Positions 36,376 to 47,939 of a DNA stretch of 64,000 nucleotides are shown here, one piece after another (position 1 is the first letter of the stretch; each line of letters begins with the position of its first letter). Made by a program: the position numbers and the translations under genes. The notes beneath the pieces are model-generated. The model was given only the letters and a program-made list of their open reading frames with translations. It did no database searches and was not told where the DNA came from. Source of the DNA: an uncultured Mycoplasmatota bacterium (lineage in GTDB: Bacteria; Bacillota_I; Bacilli_A; RF39; UBA660); the NCBI GenBank assembly GCA_947649365.1, contig CANSRH010000001.1, positions 1 through 64,000 on the forward strand. The letters are read 5' to 3'.

Positions 36376-36957
36376 CTATAGGTAAGATGCTAAAATTTCA
36401 TAAATTTCTTCTCTTCCTTTTTTGGTTATGGTAGAAAAAGGAATGAAATTTTCATTTTCATTTAGTTTTAGCGTGTCACGAATAAGTTTGTCTTGTTTGA
36501 TTCGATTGTTTTTTGTTACTTTGTCATATTTGGTTGTCACAATGGTTATTTTTAAATTGTAGTATTTTAAGAAGTTTAACATAAGTACATCATCTTCTGT
36601 TGGTTTGTGTCTATAGTCAACAAGTAAAAAAACATGTTTTAGATTTTCTCTATTTTTCAAATACTCTTCTATCATAAGTCCCATTTTTTTGCTTGTTGCT
36701 TTATCTACTTTTGCATAGCCATAACCAGGTACATCAATTAAATAGAATTTTTCATTGATGTGATAAAAGTTTAATGTCTGGGTTTTTCCTGGCTTTGAAC
36801 TGGTTCTTGCAAAGTTTTTTCGATTGATTAATGTGTTGATAAAACTTGATTTTCCAACATTACTGCGTCCTACTAGTAAAAATTCAGGATTATTATCTGT
36901 TGGGTATTGACTTTGACGAACTGCAATATTTTTTAATTCTACTGTGTCAATTTTCAT
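36376..36957 (-). CDS. ysxC: ribosome biogenesis GTPase YsxC/EngB
   Basis: GRSNVGKSSFIN, KPGKTQTLNFY, DVPGYGYAK. Confidence 0.95.
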   Translation of the reverse strand: MKIDTVELKNIAVRQSQYPTDNNPEFLLVGRSNVGKSSFINTLINRKNFARTSSKPGKTQTLNFYHINEKFYLIDVPGYGYAKVDKATSKKMGLMIEEYLKNRENLKHVFLLVDYRHKPTEDDVLMLNFLKYYNLKITIVTTKYDKVTKNNRIKQDKLIRDTLKLNENENFIPFSTITKKGREEIYEILASYL

Positions 36958-37088
36958 TGTAAATCACCTAAGGCTATTATATCGTAGAAGTGGTTTTTTG
37001 GCAAATTTCTATTCCTTTTTCTTCTTTTCTTTTTCTTGCAAACCTTAAAAGTTATGTTATAATAAATTTTCGTAAATGAGGGAATGTC

Positions 37089-38330
37089 ATGCAGATTAAA
37101 GAAATAACGAATGAACAATTTGAAAATTTTATGGATACTATGCCAATTGGTAGTTTTTATCAATCTCTTTCTTATGCACATTTTATGCAAAAAAATGGAT
37201 ATAACTATGAACTGATTGGTTACTTAGATGAAAAGAATCAGATTCGTGCTGCTTCTTTTGTTTTTTTTAAAAAGTTGAATTATCTTTTTCAATATGGATA
37301 TGTACCAAAAGGTTTTATTTTGGATTATTTTGATCAACATTTATTAAGAATGTTTACTACCGATTTAATTTCTTATTATAAAAAAAAGCGCGTGGTTTTT
37401 CTTAAAATGAATCCAGAAATTGCTACTGCTACTATTGATACAAAAACATTTTTTAAAAAATACAATCAAAATATTGAAATTAAAAGTCATTTGATTGATG
37501 TGGGTTTTAAAAAGTTAAAAGACAATTTGTATTTTGAATCTATGATTCCTCGATACAATGCAATCGTTCCTTTAAAATCTTTTTCCATCAATTCCTTACA
37601 AAAAAATACACGAAATAAAGTAAAGAGAGCTACCAATAAAGGGCTACAATTTGAAGTAGCTGATGTTTCTGGAATTGGAATTCTGTATGATTTTATTAAA
37701 AGAAAAAAGGAAATGTTTTCTTACCAAGACTTTTATGATGCTTTTTCTGATTCCAACAGGGTTGATTATTTTTTGGTTTCTATTGATTCCCATTTATTTT
37801 TAGAAAATGCAAAAAAGAGTTATGAAGAAGAGTTGGATAGGAATTGTAGACTTTCAGAACTTTTAGCAAAATCCAATTCTAAGAATATTAGCAATAAGAA
37901 AATGCATTCTGATCAAACCTTACTGGCATACAAAAATGATGTGATGGACGCAAAAAATATCCTTGCTCAGTCGTCAAAAGTTTATATTGCAGGAGCTCTT
38001 GTTGTCAAGTATAAGAATAGAATTAGTATTGTTTTTAGTGGCTATGATAAAAAATATAAACGTTTTTTACCTAACTATTTTTTACATTATGAGATTTTAA
38101 AATATTATCAAAAACATTATGATTTTGCAGATTTGAATGGACTTACAGGAGATTTTACGAAGGAAAATCCTTATTATGGCTTAAATGCGTTTAAATTGGG
38201 TTTCCAACCGCACGTTTATGAATTTTTAGGAGAATTTGATTTGCCAATTTTACCTGTTGTGTATCAAACAATGCTAAGAAATGGTAAGTTAGCAAAAATA
38301 TTTAATAAAAATTATTGCAAATTAAAATAG
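37089..38330 (+). CDS. FemAB/MurM-like peptidoglycan branching aminoacyltransferase
   Basis: GSFYQSLSYAHFMQ...; GALVVKYKNRISIVFSGYDKKYKRFLPNYFLHYEILKYY; DLNGLTGDF. Confidence 0.88.
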   Translation: MQIKEITNEQFENFMDTMPIGSFYQSLSYAHFMQKNGYNYELIGYLDEKNQIRAASFVFFKKLNYLFQYGYVPKGFILDYFDQHLLRMFTTDLISYYKKKRVVFLKMNPEIATATIDTKTFFKKYNQNIEIKSHLIDVGFKKLKDNLYFESMIPRYNAIVPLKSFSINSLQKNTRNKVKRATNKGLQFEVADVSGIGILYDFIKRKKEMFSYQDFYDAFSDSNRVDYFLVSIDSHLFLENAKKSYEEELDRNCRLSELLAKSNSKNISNKKMHSDQTLLAYKNDVMDAKNILAQSSKVYIAGALVVKYKNRISIVFSGYDKKYKRFLPNYFLHYEILKYYQKHYDFADLNGLTGDFTKENPYYGLNAFKLGFQPHVYEFLGEFDLPILPVVYQTMLRNGKLAKIFNKNYCKLK

Positions 38331-38353
38331 GATATAGAAAAGTTATCCTATTT

Positions 38354-39391
38354 TTAATTGCCATATATTTCTACGTGACAATTGTTTTCTCTCGTTTGAT
38401 AAAATAAATTTTGTAATTCTATGATTTGTTGGTGTATATTTTGTACAACTTCTTGGTAATTACTATTTTCATGTAAAGTAAGTATAGAAATCGCATAGGG
38501 ATGTTCTTCTAGGTTTAAGCCAATATCATGATAATAATAAGGATCACATGCACCGTATTTGTGATATATTTTTATTCCTTGTGTATTGAAGGAATTTCTA
38601 ACATTGTTGTCCATAATTTCTTTTAAAAAAGGACCATACTCTTCATTTTCTGTAATGATTCGATAAGCTTCTTTTAAATACAAATTGGTATCTTTGGCGG
38701 ATTGATTTCCAAATTTGTCTGTTCCAGCAGTTAATATATTTTTTGCTCCTAAACTTTGACCAAAAGCTCTTAGTTTTTCTCTTCCTATGTAGTCATATAA
38801 CATCATATGAGCAGAGTTGTCACTTACACTAATTGCATACAAGATCAAGTTTTTTAGAGAAACTGCTTCTCCAAATTGATGCATTTTCATTCCACTACTA
38901 TATGCTTTTTTGTACTCTTCTTTATAAACAATGGTTTCTTTCTCTAAATCTATATTCCCATCCATTGCCTGGTTGATTAAATAAAGGGCGTCGACAAGTT
39001 TTATAAGACTTGCTCCATAATATACGGTTTCTGGTTTGTAGGTATAAGTAAATCCTGTTTTTATATCTTCATAATAAACAGAAACTTTGTAATGATTGTT
39101 ATTAATAGTACTATTAATAACTTGCTTCTTTGAAGCAAGTTCCTCAGTCAATTCTTCTTCACTGAATGGTTTGTTTATACAAGCATTGTAGGCATTTTCT
39201 TTTTCTATTCTTTCTCTTTCTTCTTTTTCTTTTTGTTCTTTTTTTTCGTTTTCATGAAATAATGGAAGATCGATTCCATCTTCTTGTTTTGTGAAATACA
39301 TATAACTTAGGAGAACCAAAATAACAATACATCCTAATTGAAATCCTTTTTTTAGTTTGATTTTCTTTTTTTGTTTTGCCATTTTTCTCAC
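38354..39391 (-). CDS. class A beta-lactamase-like serine hydrolase, membrane anchored
   Basis: ASLIKL (SxxK), SDNSA (SDN) and KYG motifs; N-terminal TM. Confidence 0.8.
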   Translation of the reverse strand: MRKMAKQKKKIKLKKGFQLGCIVILVLLSYMYFTKQEDGIDLPLFHENEKKEQKEKEERERIEKENAYNACINKPFSEEELTEELASKKQVINSTINNNHYKVSVYYEDIKTGFTYTYKPETVYYGASLIKLVDALYLINQAMDGNIDLEKETIVYKEEYKKAYSSGMKMHQFGEAVSLKNLILYAISVSDNSAHMMLYDYIGREKLRAFGQSLGAKNILTAGTDKFGNQSAKDTNLYLKEAYRIITENEEYGPFLKEIMDNNVRNSFNTQGIKIYHKYGACDPYYYHDIGLNLEEHPYAISILTLHENSNYQEVVQNIHQQIIELQNLFYQTRENNCHVEIYGN

Positions 39392-39423
39392 CTACTTCTT
39401 TTCTTTATTTTAACATAATTTAG

Positions 39424-39455
39424 GCAAAAGAAAAAGCGAAGAAAAACTTCGCTAT
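39424..39455 (-). terminator. tuf terminator
   Basis: GCGAAGTTTTTCTTCGCTTTTTC on - strand. Confidence 0.85.
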
Positions 39456-39465
39456 TCTTAAATTA

Positions 39466-40632
39466 TTATTCAATAATTTCTGAAACTACACCAGCACCAA
39501 CAGTACGTCCACCTTCACGGATAGAGAATTTTGTACCGTTTTCAAGAGCAACTGGAGCAATTAGTTCTACTGTCATGTCAACATTGTCACCAGGCATTAC
39601 CATTTCAACTCCACTTGGAAGTTCAATAACACCAGTAACATCTGTTGTACGGAAATAGAATTGTGGTCTGTAGTTTGAGAAGAATGGAGTATGACGTCCG
39701 CCTTCTTCTTTGCTTAGTACATATACACTAGCTTTGAATTTATGATGTGGAGTAACACTTCCCGGTTTAGCAAGCACTTGTCCACGTTCTACTTCATCAC
39801 GAGCAACACCACGTAGTAATACACCAGCGTTGTCTCCTGCTTGAGCAAAGTCTAGTTGTTTTCTAAACATTTCAATTCCTGTACAAACAGTTTTAGTTGT
39901 ATCTCTAAGACCAACGATTTCAACTTCATCATTCAAATTTAGTTGTCCACGTTCTACACGTCCTGTAACAACAGTTCCACGTCCTGAAATTGTGAATACG
40001 TCTTCAATACTCATTAGGAATGGTTTATCTGTATCACGAACTGGTGAGTCGATGTAATCATCAACAGCAGCCATCAAGTCGCGAATAGATTGAGCATTTG
40101 CTTCATCCCCTTCAAGAGCTTTAAGAGCAGAACCACGGATGATAGGACATTCTGAATCAAAATTGTATTCTCCAAGTAATTCTCTGATTTCCATTTCTAC
40201 TAAGTCTAATAGTTCTGGATCATCAACTTGATCACATTTGTTCATAAATACAACAATTTTAGGAACTCCCACTTGACGAGATAACAAAATATGTTCTCTA
40301 GTTTGTGGCATAGGTCCATCTGCTGCAGATACTACAAGGATAGCACCATCCATTTGTGCAGCACCAGTAATCATGTTTTTAACATAGTCAGCATGTCCTG
40401 GGCAGTCTACATGAGCATAATGACGTTTGTCTGTTTCATACTCAACGTGAGAAGTATTGATTGTAATACCTCTTTCTCTTTCTTCTGGTGCTTTGTCGAT
40501 ATCAGCATAATCAACAAAGTTTCCAAAGTATTTTGTAATCGCAGCTGTTAATGTTGTTTTTCCATGGTCTACGTGACCAATAGTTCCAATATTAACGTGT
40601 TCTTTTGAACGATCGTATTTTTCTTTTGCCAT
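39466..40632 (-). CDS. tuf: elongation factor Tu
   Basis: [23 protein letters not shown]. Confidence 0.98.
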   Translation of the reverse strand: MAKEKYDRSKEHVNIGTIGHVDHGKTTLTAAITKYFGNFVDYADIDKAPEERERGITINTSHVEYETDKRHYAHVDCPGHADYVKNMITGAAQMDGAILVVSAADGPMPQTREHILLSRQVGVPKIVVFMNKCDQVDDPELLDLVEMEIRELLGEYNFDSECPIIRGSALKALEGDEANAQSIRDLMAAVDDYIDSPVRDTDKPFLMSIEDVFTISGRGTVVTGRVERGQLNLNDEVEIVGLRDTTKTVCTGIEMFRKQLDFAQAGDNAGVLLRGVARDEVERGQVLAKPGSVTPHHKFKASVYVLSKEEGGRHTPFFSNYRPQFYFRTTDVTGVIELPSGVEMVMPGDNVDMTVELIAPVALENGTKFSIREGGRTVGAGVVSEIIE

Positions 40633-40700
40633 TGTTTTTTTCTCCTTTCAATATACTATTTTATTTTATCTAATGCTTGAATGTTTTTCAAGTATTATTT

Positions 40701-42773
40701 TTAGTTAATGCTGTTTTTCTTTATGATTTCATCAGCAATTGATTTTGGAACTTCTTCGTAATGGTCTTTTTCCATTTGGAAGTTTCCACGTCCTTGTGTA
40801 TTACTTCTTAAATCGGTTGCATAACCAAACATTTCTGATAATGGTACCATAGCAATTATTCTTAAAGTATTACCAATTGACTCTTGTCCCATAGGACGTC
40901 CACGACGAGAGGTTAAGTCTCCCATAACATTTCCCATGTATTCTTCTGGAACATCCACTACTACTTTCATGATTGGTTCTAGAAGAACTGGTTTACATTT
41001 GTTTTTCGCTTCTTTTAAAGCCATAGATGCAGCAATCTTGAATGCCATTTCACTGGAATCGACATCATGATAACTTCCATCGTAAAGAGTAGCTTTTACA
41101 TCAACAAGTGGATAACCAGCAAGTATTCCACCCGCCATTGCTTCTTGTAGTCCTTTGTCTGTTACTGGAATGTATTCACGTGGAACCACTCCACCAACAA
41201 TTGCATCCACAAATTCGTATCCTTTTTCTGGATTTGGTTCAAATTTAACCCAAACATGTCCATATTGTCCACGTCCACCAGATTGTTTAATATACTTACC
41301 TTCGCATTCACCCATTTGTGTAATGGTTTCACGATAAGCAACTTGTGGTCTACCTTTGTTGCATTCTACGTTAAACTCACGTTTCATACGGTCTACAATA
41401 ATGTCTAAGTGAAGTTCTCCCATTCCAGATAAAACTGTTTGACCTGTTTCTGTATCTGTTTTAACACGAAGAGTTGGATCTTCTTCTACTAGTTTTGCTA
41501 TTGCAATCGCCATTTTGTCTTGATCATTTTTAGACTTTGGTTCAATTGCAATGTCAATTACTGGTTCTGGGAACTCCATACCTTTCATAATACAGAAATT
41601 CTTTTCATCACATAATGTATCTGCTGTTGTTGTATTTTTAAGTCCTACTGCAGCAGCAATTTCTCCAGCATACACTTCGGTGATTTCTTTTCTTTGGTTT
41701 GCATGCATTTGCAAAATACGTCCTATACGTTCTTTTTCTCCTTTTGTTGAGTTTAGAACATAAGAACCACTTTTTAATACTCCTGAGTACACACGGAAGA
41801 AAGAAAGTCTTCCTACAAATGGGTCAGTCATAATTTTGAATGCAAGTGCTGTAAATGGTTCTGAATCACTTGGATGACGTTTTACGTCATTACCAGACTT
41901 ATCTGTACAGTCAATAGCTTCTACATCTGTAGGTGCAGGTAAGTAATCAATAACTGCATCAAGCATTAATTTAATACCTTTATTTCCAAGTGCTGTAGCA
42001 CATAATACTGGGAAGAATTGTACTGATAATGTTGCACGACGAATTGCTGGTTTTAATAATTCTGGTGTGATTTCTTGACCATCAAGGTAAGCCATCATTA
42101 ACTCTTCATCGCTATCAGCAACTGCTTCAATCAATGTTGTTCTGTATTCTTCCACTTTGTCCTTCATGTCTGCTGGAATTTCAATTTCAATTGGTTCTTC
42201 TGCTTCTGCACCATCATATTGGTAAGCTTTACGTGTTACTAAGTCAATAATTCCTGTAAATTCAGCTTCTGCACCAATAGGTAGTTGAATAGCAGCAGCG
42301 TTTGCACCAAGTCTATCTTTAATTGTTCCTAAACTGAAGTAGAAGTCTGCTCCTAATTTATCCATTTTGTTTGCACAAATCATTCTTGGAACTTTGTATT
42401 CGTTTGCTTGTCTCCAAACAGTTTCTGTTTGAGGTTCAACACCAGCTTGGGCATCGATTAATGCAACAGCACCATCAAGTACACGAAGTGAACGTTGTAC
42501 TTCAATGGTGAAGTCTACGTGTCCTGGAGTATCGATAATATTTAATCGGTATCCTTTCCAGTGTGCAGTTGTTGCAGCACTAGTAATAGTAATACCTCTT
42601 TCTTTTTCTTGGTCCATCCAGTCCATTTGAGATTCTCCATCATGAGTCTCTCCAATTTTATGAGTAATTCCTGTATGGAATAATACTCTTTCTGTGGTAG
42701 TTGTTTTACCAGCATCGATATGGGCCATAATCCCAAAATTTCTTAATTTGTCAATAGAAACATCTCTTGCCAT
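40701..42773 (-). CDS. fusA: elongation factor G
   Basis: [21 protein letters not shown]. Confidence 0.98.
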   Translation of the reverse strand: MARDVSIDKLRNFGIMAHIDAGKTTTTERVLFHTGITHKIGETHDGESQMDWMDQEKERGITITSAATTAHWKGYRLNIIDTPGHVDFTIEVQRSLRVLDGAVALIDAQAGVEPQTETVWRQANEYKVPRMICANKMDKLGADFYFSLGTIKDRLGANAAAIQLPIGAEAEFTGIIDLVTRKAYQYDGAEAEEPIEIEIPADMKDKVEEYRTTLIEAVADSDEELMMAYLDGQEITPELLKPAIRRATLSVQFFPVLCATALGNKGIKLMLDAVIDYLPAPTDVEAIDCTDKSGNDVKRHPSDSEPFTALAFKIMTDPFVGRLSFFRVYSGVLKSGSYVLNSTKGEKERIGRILQMHANQRKEITEVYAGEIAAAVGLKNTTTADTLCDEKNFCIMKGMEFPEPVIDIAIEPKSKNDQDKMAIAIAKLVEEDPTLRVKTDTETGQTVLSGMGELHLDIIVDRMKREFNVECNKGRPQVAYRETITQMGECEGKYIKQSGGRGQYGHVWVKFEPNPEKGYEFVDAIVGGVVPREYIPVTDKGLQEAMAGGILAGYPLVDVKATLYDGSYHDVDSSEMAFKIAASMALKEAKNKCKPVLLEPIMKVVVDVPEEYMGNVMGDLTSRRGRPMGQESIGNTLRIIAMVPLSEMFGYATDLRSNTQGRGNFQMEKDHYEEVPKSIADEIIKKNSIN

Positions 42774-42782
42774 AGAATCCTC

Positions 42783-43250
42783 CTACCATCTATAGTGAGC
42801 AAATGCTTTATTTGCTTCAGCCATCTTGTGTGTATCTTCACGTTTTTTTACTGCGCCACCGGTTCCTTCAGCAGCGTCCATAAGTTCTTGGGCTAAATTG
42901 ATAGCCATTCCTTTACCATTTCTTAATTTGGCATAATTTACAATCCAACGTAAGGCAAGTGTTTGACTTTTTTCATCACTTACTTCAATTGGTACTTGGT
43001 AATTGGATCCACCTACACGACGTGATTTTACTTCTAATGCAGGACGCACATTTTCTAAAGCTGCATTATAAACGTCCATTGGTTCTTTACCTGTTTTTTC
43101 TTTTATAATATCAAATGCTTCATAAAGAATTTTTTGTGCTGTTCCTTTTTTCCCGTCTAGCATAATTTGGTTTACTAGCTTTGTTACTACTTTTGAATTG
43201 TACACGGGATCCGGTAATACATCTCTTTTTATCGCTCTTCTTTTACGCAT
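42783..43250 (-). CDS. rpsG: 30S ribosomal protein S7
   Basis: [25 protein letters not shown]. Confidence 0.98.
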   Translation of the reverse strand: MRKRRAIKRDVLPDPVYNSKVVTKLVNQIMLDGKKGTAQKILYEAFDIIKEKTGKEPMDVYNAALENVRPALEVKSRRVGGSNYQVPIEVSDEKSQTLALRWIVNYAKLRNGKGMAINLAQELMDAAEGTGGAVKKREDTHKMAEANKAFAHYRW

Positions 43251-43271
43251 TTTTATTTCCTCCTTTGTCTA

Positions 43272-43706
43272 TTATTTTTTTGGTTTTTTTGTTCCATATT
43301 TACTACGTCCTTGTGCTCTATTTTGAACACCTTGAGTATCAAGTGTTCCACGCACAATGTGATAACGTACACCGATTAGGTCTTTTACACGTCCACCACG
43401 TACTAAAACTACACTATGTTCTTGTAAGTTGTGTCCTTCTCCTGGAATATATGCATCGATTTCTTTTCCATTAGAAAGTCTAACACGCGCATATTTACGA
43501 AGGGCTGAGTTCGGTTTTTTAGGGGTTTTCGTTCCTACACGAGTACATACTCCTCTTTTTTGTGGACTTTTTTGGTCAGTTTGTTTTCTTTCTAGCGTAT
43601 TTAGTCCTACGTTTAAAACAGGGCTTTTGCTTTTTCTCGTTTTCTTTTTTCTCTTTGTTGTAACAAGTTGATTGATTGTAGCCATAATATCTCCTTTCAT
43701 TAACAC
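43272..43706 (-). CDS. rpsL: 30S ribosomal protein S12
   Basis: TVNQLV-like start, [22 protein letters not shown]. Confidence 0.98.
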   Translation of the reverse strand: MLMKGDIMATINQLVTTKRKKKTRKSKSPVLNVGLNTLERKQTDQKSPQKRGVCTRVGTKTPKKPNSALRKYARVRLSNGKEIDAYIPGEGHNLQEHSVVLVRGGRVKDLIGVRYHIVRGTLDTQGVQNRAQGRSKYGTKKPKK

Positions 43707-43825
43707 ACATCCTGGTGTATCAAATATTTCATTAAATTAGGTCCTACCATAGATAGAACCACATTTAAAATGCAAAAATAATATATCACTAGTACTATAT
43801 GAAAGTCAAGAAATTTTATGCATAT

Positions 43826-45418
43826 TTAGGTTTCCATTACTAAATAATTTTTAAAGGAATACACTTTGTATTTTTCTAGCTCAAGTTTTTCTTGTTCTTC
43901 TTTTTTGATAATATAGACAGCATTTTTTTGAATTTCTGTATTTTCTATGTCTATAAAGTGAAAGTTACCAAATGATACTACATGTTTGAATGGCGCTTTT
44001 TCATCTTCATATACGACGGTTTCTACAAATTTTCTTGTGTCGTATTTTGTATAAAATAATACGTGAATGTAACTGGATTGAATTTTTTCCGTAATATAAA
44101 TCTCTTTGTTTTCCCATTGATTTGCAAATGCAATCACTTCTTCTAAATGACCTTCAAAAGTTCCATAGGTAGTAAAGTCTTCTTGGGTGTAATTGTAAAG
44201 AAAGCTACAAAAGGAAACAACGTAGAGAGTCAGAATTACATAAAAATACTTTTTTATTTTTAAACTTACTAAATACAAACCAACGATTGTATAATAAAGA
44301 AGTGGAGGTATTAGAATGTTCAACCGATTAATGTTGGGTTCACAAATGAATGTTAGAATGATTCCTACAACAAGCCAAATTTGAAATAAATAGTCGTATT
44401 TTATTGTTATTTTTTTCTTTTTTTTGCAACTATGAATGATTCCTACACATGTAAATAGACTCGAGTAAAGATACTGAATTCCATACCATTTCATGGCATT
44501 CCAAGGTAAGTAGTCATTTTGCGTGATGAGGATACGAATACTTTGTAAAAAATTAGAGAGGCTGTTTATAAAAAAGTTCCCTTTAAAAATAGAAGTGATT
44601 TCTTGGTAACGATTGACTTCTAATTTTGGTATTGTTAAAAAAGGGAATGCTATTTCTTTTAAGTTGAAGGTGTTTATGAGGACATAGAATATAATTGGTA
44701 AAGAAACAATTCCTACAATAGTAAGAGAATATATTGCTTGTTTTAATGATATTTTTTTCTTGTAGTACGTGTAGCCGAGTAATGGAATTAAAAATATGGG
44801 TAAAAAGTAGTAAGAGGTTCCATACGAATATGCAGATATTCCAGCAAGTAGAAATGAGAAATAATAACAATATTTGTTTTTTTCTTCTATTCCTTTGATA
44901 AAGAAGAATGCAAACCATATCATTATATCCGGAAATAAATTTGATTCTAATCCCCATCGACTTTTCATGATATGCCAAGGGCAAATGGTGAAAAAGAAGA
45001 ATGCAAGTAGTCCTAATTTTTGATTACCAATTTTTTTGAATAAAAAATAAACTAAAGGTAAGGAAATACATCCTACTAGAGCTAGAGGTAATCTTACAGA
45101 AAGTGTGTTTAGTCCAAATAGTTGAATAAATGGAATAATTAGGTAAGTTAATAAGGCGTTTTGTCCTCCTCCCCAAGCAATTAAGAAGACAGGAAAATGT
45201 TTTCCATTCCGATCGATTCCATAGTTAAGAAGTGAGAAAGCTTCGTATCCCGATGATGCCTCATCACAATTTAGAGCATTAGGAAATTTTGAGATTCCTA
45301 TCGTTCTTATAAGAATTCCTATCAATAACAATGCAAAAAAAAGAAAAGTATAGGTTGTAACGTTTTTCTTATTTCTGTTTATCTTTTCTTTTATCCATTG
45401 CATTTTTTTCGTCTTCAT
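43826..45418 (-). CDS. multi-pass GT-C glycosyltransferase, family 39-like
   Basis: CDEASSGYEAFSLLNYGIDRNGKHFPVF and many TMs. Confidence 0.8.
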   Translation of the reverse strand: MKTKKMQWIKEKINRNKKNVTTYTFLFFALLLIGILIRTIGISKFPNALNCDEASSGYEAFSLLNYGIDRNGKHFPVFLIAWGGGQNALLTYLIIPFIQLFGLNTLSVRLPLALVGCISLPLVYFLFKKIGNQKLGLLAFFFFTICPWHIMKSRWGLESNLFPDIMIWFAFFFIKGIEEKNKYCYYFSFLLAGISAYSYGTSYYFLPIFLIPLLGYTYYKKKISLKQAIYSLTIVGIVSLPIIFYVLINTFNLKEIAFPFLTIPKLEVNRYQEITSIFKGNFFINSLSNFLQSIRILITQNDYLPWNAMKWYGIQYLYSSLFTCVGIIHSCKKKKKITIKYDYLFQIWLVVGIILTFICEPNINRLNILIPPLLYYTIVGLYLVSLKIKKYFYVILTLYVVSFCSFLYNYTQEDFTTYGTFEGHLEEVIAFANQWENKEIYITEKIQSSYIHVLFYTKYDTRKFVETVVYEDEKAPFKHVVSFGNFHFIDIENTEIQKNAVYIIKKEEQEKLELEKYKVYSFKNYLVMET

Positions 45419-45421
45419 AAG

Positions 45422-45781
45422 CTATTCTTTTTCATATCCTTTGGTTGTGTAATTGTCACATTTTACGTATCCTTTGTATTCATAAACTGTTTTATTATGA
45501 GTAACAGTCGCATAACCTGTACATTCTTCGTTTTCTACTTCTAAATTGTCTAAAAAAGATTCTTCTATTAACGTTGTTGCTTCTGTTTTTAACACTTTTC
45601 CTTTTTCGGGGTAGGCAAAATGCGCATCGGCATATTTCTTTTCTGCTTCTACTAATTTATTTTCTAGTTCCTTATAAACATTTGATTTGTTTTTATATAA
45701 AAATCCAAAAAACGTTAGTACAACAAAAAGGATGACAATGACCATTCCCCAAACGATTGTTAGTTTTTTCATTTTATTCAT
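45422..45781 (-). CDS. small single-TM hypothetical protein
   Basis: ORF; paralogous layout to 45784-46212. Confidence 0.6.
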   Translation of the reverse strand: MNKMKKLTIVWGMVIVILFVVLTFFGFLYKNKSNVYKELENKLVEAEKKYADAHFAYPEKGKVLKTEATTLIEESFLDNLEVENEECTGYATVTHNKTVYEYKGYVKCDNYTTKGYEKE

Positions 45782-45783
45782 AA

Positions 45784-46212
45784 TTACTCACCAATTCTCC
45801 AACTTTGATAGTTTTTTGTTTCATAATTGTTGCATTTTATATAACTTTCTGCAAGTAAAGTCCCATTGTTCTTTTTTATCAGTGCATAGCCTTTGCAGCT
45901 ATCTTTTTCACTTGTTATTAAATCGCTTTCATTTAACATTTGAAATTTTAATAAATTGCCTGTTGTTACCGTAATTGTACCTAGTCCTATTTCTTCTTTG
46001 TAATATTTTTCTATGTAGGCTAATGATTTTTCTACTAGATTCTTTTCTATCGTAGAGTAGGTAATATTTCCTTTGATGCTGTCTTTAAAAACATCTCCTA
46101 ATCCTTCTCTTGCTTGTCTACTAAAAACAACGATAAAAAAGATTGCAATTATAATTACAACACTATATAAGATTAAATATTTTAATCCTAATCCATGATT
46201 ATTTAATTTCAT
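45784..46212 (-). CDS. small single-TM hypothetical protein
   Basis: ORF; shares C-terminal S(Y)IKCNNYETK pattern with neighbour. Confidence 0.6.
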   Translation of the reverse strand: MKLNNHGLGLKYLILYSVVIIIAIFFIVVFSRQAREGLGDVFKDSIKGNITYSTIEKNLVEKSLAYIEKYYKEEIGLGTITVTTGNLLKFQMLNESDLITSEKDSCKGYALIKKNNGTLLAESYIKCNNYETKNYQSWRIGE

Positions 46213-46272
46213 AAAAATCCCCCAATTGCTGTTTTATTATATAGTATGATTTTTATTTTGGCAAATTCCTAG

Positions 46273-46545
46273 TTATTCACATTGTCTTTCCTTAATGATA
46301 AATGGTCCAAATTCTGTAGCTTTTAAACATTCTCGGTCGTATTTAATCATTTTGTATCCTAATCCATGGCATATCGTATTTGATCCATCGTTATAAGATT
46401 TGGTTTCTTTTTTGATACAAAACAGTGGGTCTTTGCTTTGACGTACTCTAAAATAATCTGTGAATACTATCACTATCCAAATAAATAAAATCACCAATAT
46501 TGCTATTTTTAATATGGTTATTATTGTTTTTTTCATATGCTTCAC
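46273..46545 (-). CDS. small single-TM, Cys-containing hypothetical protein
   Basis: ORF track. Confidence 0.55.
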   Translation of the reverse strand: MKHMKKTIITILKIAILVILFIWIVIVFTDYFRVRQSKDPLFCIKKETKSYNDGSNTICHGLGYKMIKYDRECLKATEFGPFIIKERQCE

Positions 46546-46622
46546 CTACTTTATATTATATCGAATTGTTTTTTTTAATTCAATCCTCTTTTTTAACTAA
46601 AAAAAGGCTTTACGCCTTAGAT

Positions 46623-47863
46623 TTAAATCATCACACGATAAGGATTTTCCATCGTTCCATCCCCATTTTTTAATAAAACATCTGCTTTTAAATAAAAAGC
46701 GGGGCGAATACTATTAGTATTATTATTTGCATCTTGGTAAGATATATTTCCAGAACTATTTATTGTTTTATTCATTGCATGATAATAACTATTAAAAGCA
46801 CTATCCCTAGTAATTGTCCATTCTGTTATTTTATTATTAAGCCAGGCATTCGTAAGATAGGATGCGGCATTGGAATCAACACTCCCCTCCCAATAACTTT
46901 TTGAAATTGAATAGGCATAATCGCTGGGATAAAGCAATGCTATTTTAGCAATATTATAATATGCAGATAAGCCATAACCTACAGACGTGTTTCTTTCCCC
47001 ATTATAATATTGATTTGGAGTAAACGAACTATCATTATTCCAGTAAATAGCCCCCCAATACCATTTGGAGTTTTCTATATATTTTTGGTATTCTCCTAAA
47101 CTATCCAAATATGTAGTATTTAAAATGTTGGAAGCTGTATATAAAACATCTCCTATATAATAGGTTTGTTCAGTATATTTTTTGGCTTTAATTAGTTTTA
47201 CTCGATTTTCATATTCTCCATCCACAGTACTTTGGGTAGGTAGGACTCCTATCACTCGATATAAATTCTCTTCTGTACATTCTTCTTCACATCCAAAGTA
47301 GACATAGTTATTTGGGTTCGCTCCAGTATAACGATAATCTTCTAATGCTGGGGTCTGTTCTGTTGCTTCATGACTTACTTTTTCTATTTCAGAAGATGTT
47401 TCACTTAACTTCACAATGTAATCGCTTAATTTGGAGCCTGTTGTAAATTCAATCAAACATTTCACTTTGGAAGCTGTTATATTTCGAATATTGGGTCCCC
47501 ATTCTTCATAATCCCAATATCCTTCTGCTCCTTTATCACAAGTTATACTTACGTTGTATGAACCTTTATTTGGAATAGTACTTGATGTTTCTCCATCGAC
47601 ACTAATGGCTAATTCTGTATCTCCTTTTGCAAATGCAGGTACTTGGCCTCTTAGGACATTGAATGTCTTTTCTTCTTTGTATAAGGCATAGCTTTTTAAT
47701 AGAACTATACTTCCTATTAAAAGTACAATTCCTATTATACAAAATATAACTCTTTTCTTATTTTGGTTTTTATAAAATCTTTCCAGTTCGTTAGATTCTT
47801 TTCCTAACGCCCCCCCCCCCGACGAACTTGTCTGGTTGGGAGAATATTTCTTTTCCTTTTCAT
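46623..47863 (-). pseudogene. phase-variable (frame-off) membrane-anchored surface protein; poly-G tract at 47810-47820
   Basis: ATG 47863 with GAAGGAG RBS; G11 gives stop after 19 codons; G12 or G9 joins the frame to the downstream ORF (1242 nt with G12). Confidence 0.85.
47810..47820 (-). repeat. poly-G contingency tract (G11)
   Basis: Eleven consecutive C on + strand. Confidence 0.95.
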
Positions 47864-47939
47864 TTTAGTCTCCTTCTATTTTCTATTCTTATTATAATTT
47901 GTAACAATAAAAAAGACAAGTTTTTTTACAACTTCTCTT

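Noticed and set aside
39466-43706. Anomalies in the str operon
   Set aside because: Gene order and proteins look standard; no finding reported
47465-47465. GTG at 47465 as the true start of the 280-aa ORF
   Set aside because: No RBS; upstream in-frame sequence encodes the TM and KSYALYKEEK segment conserved in the paralog
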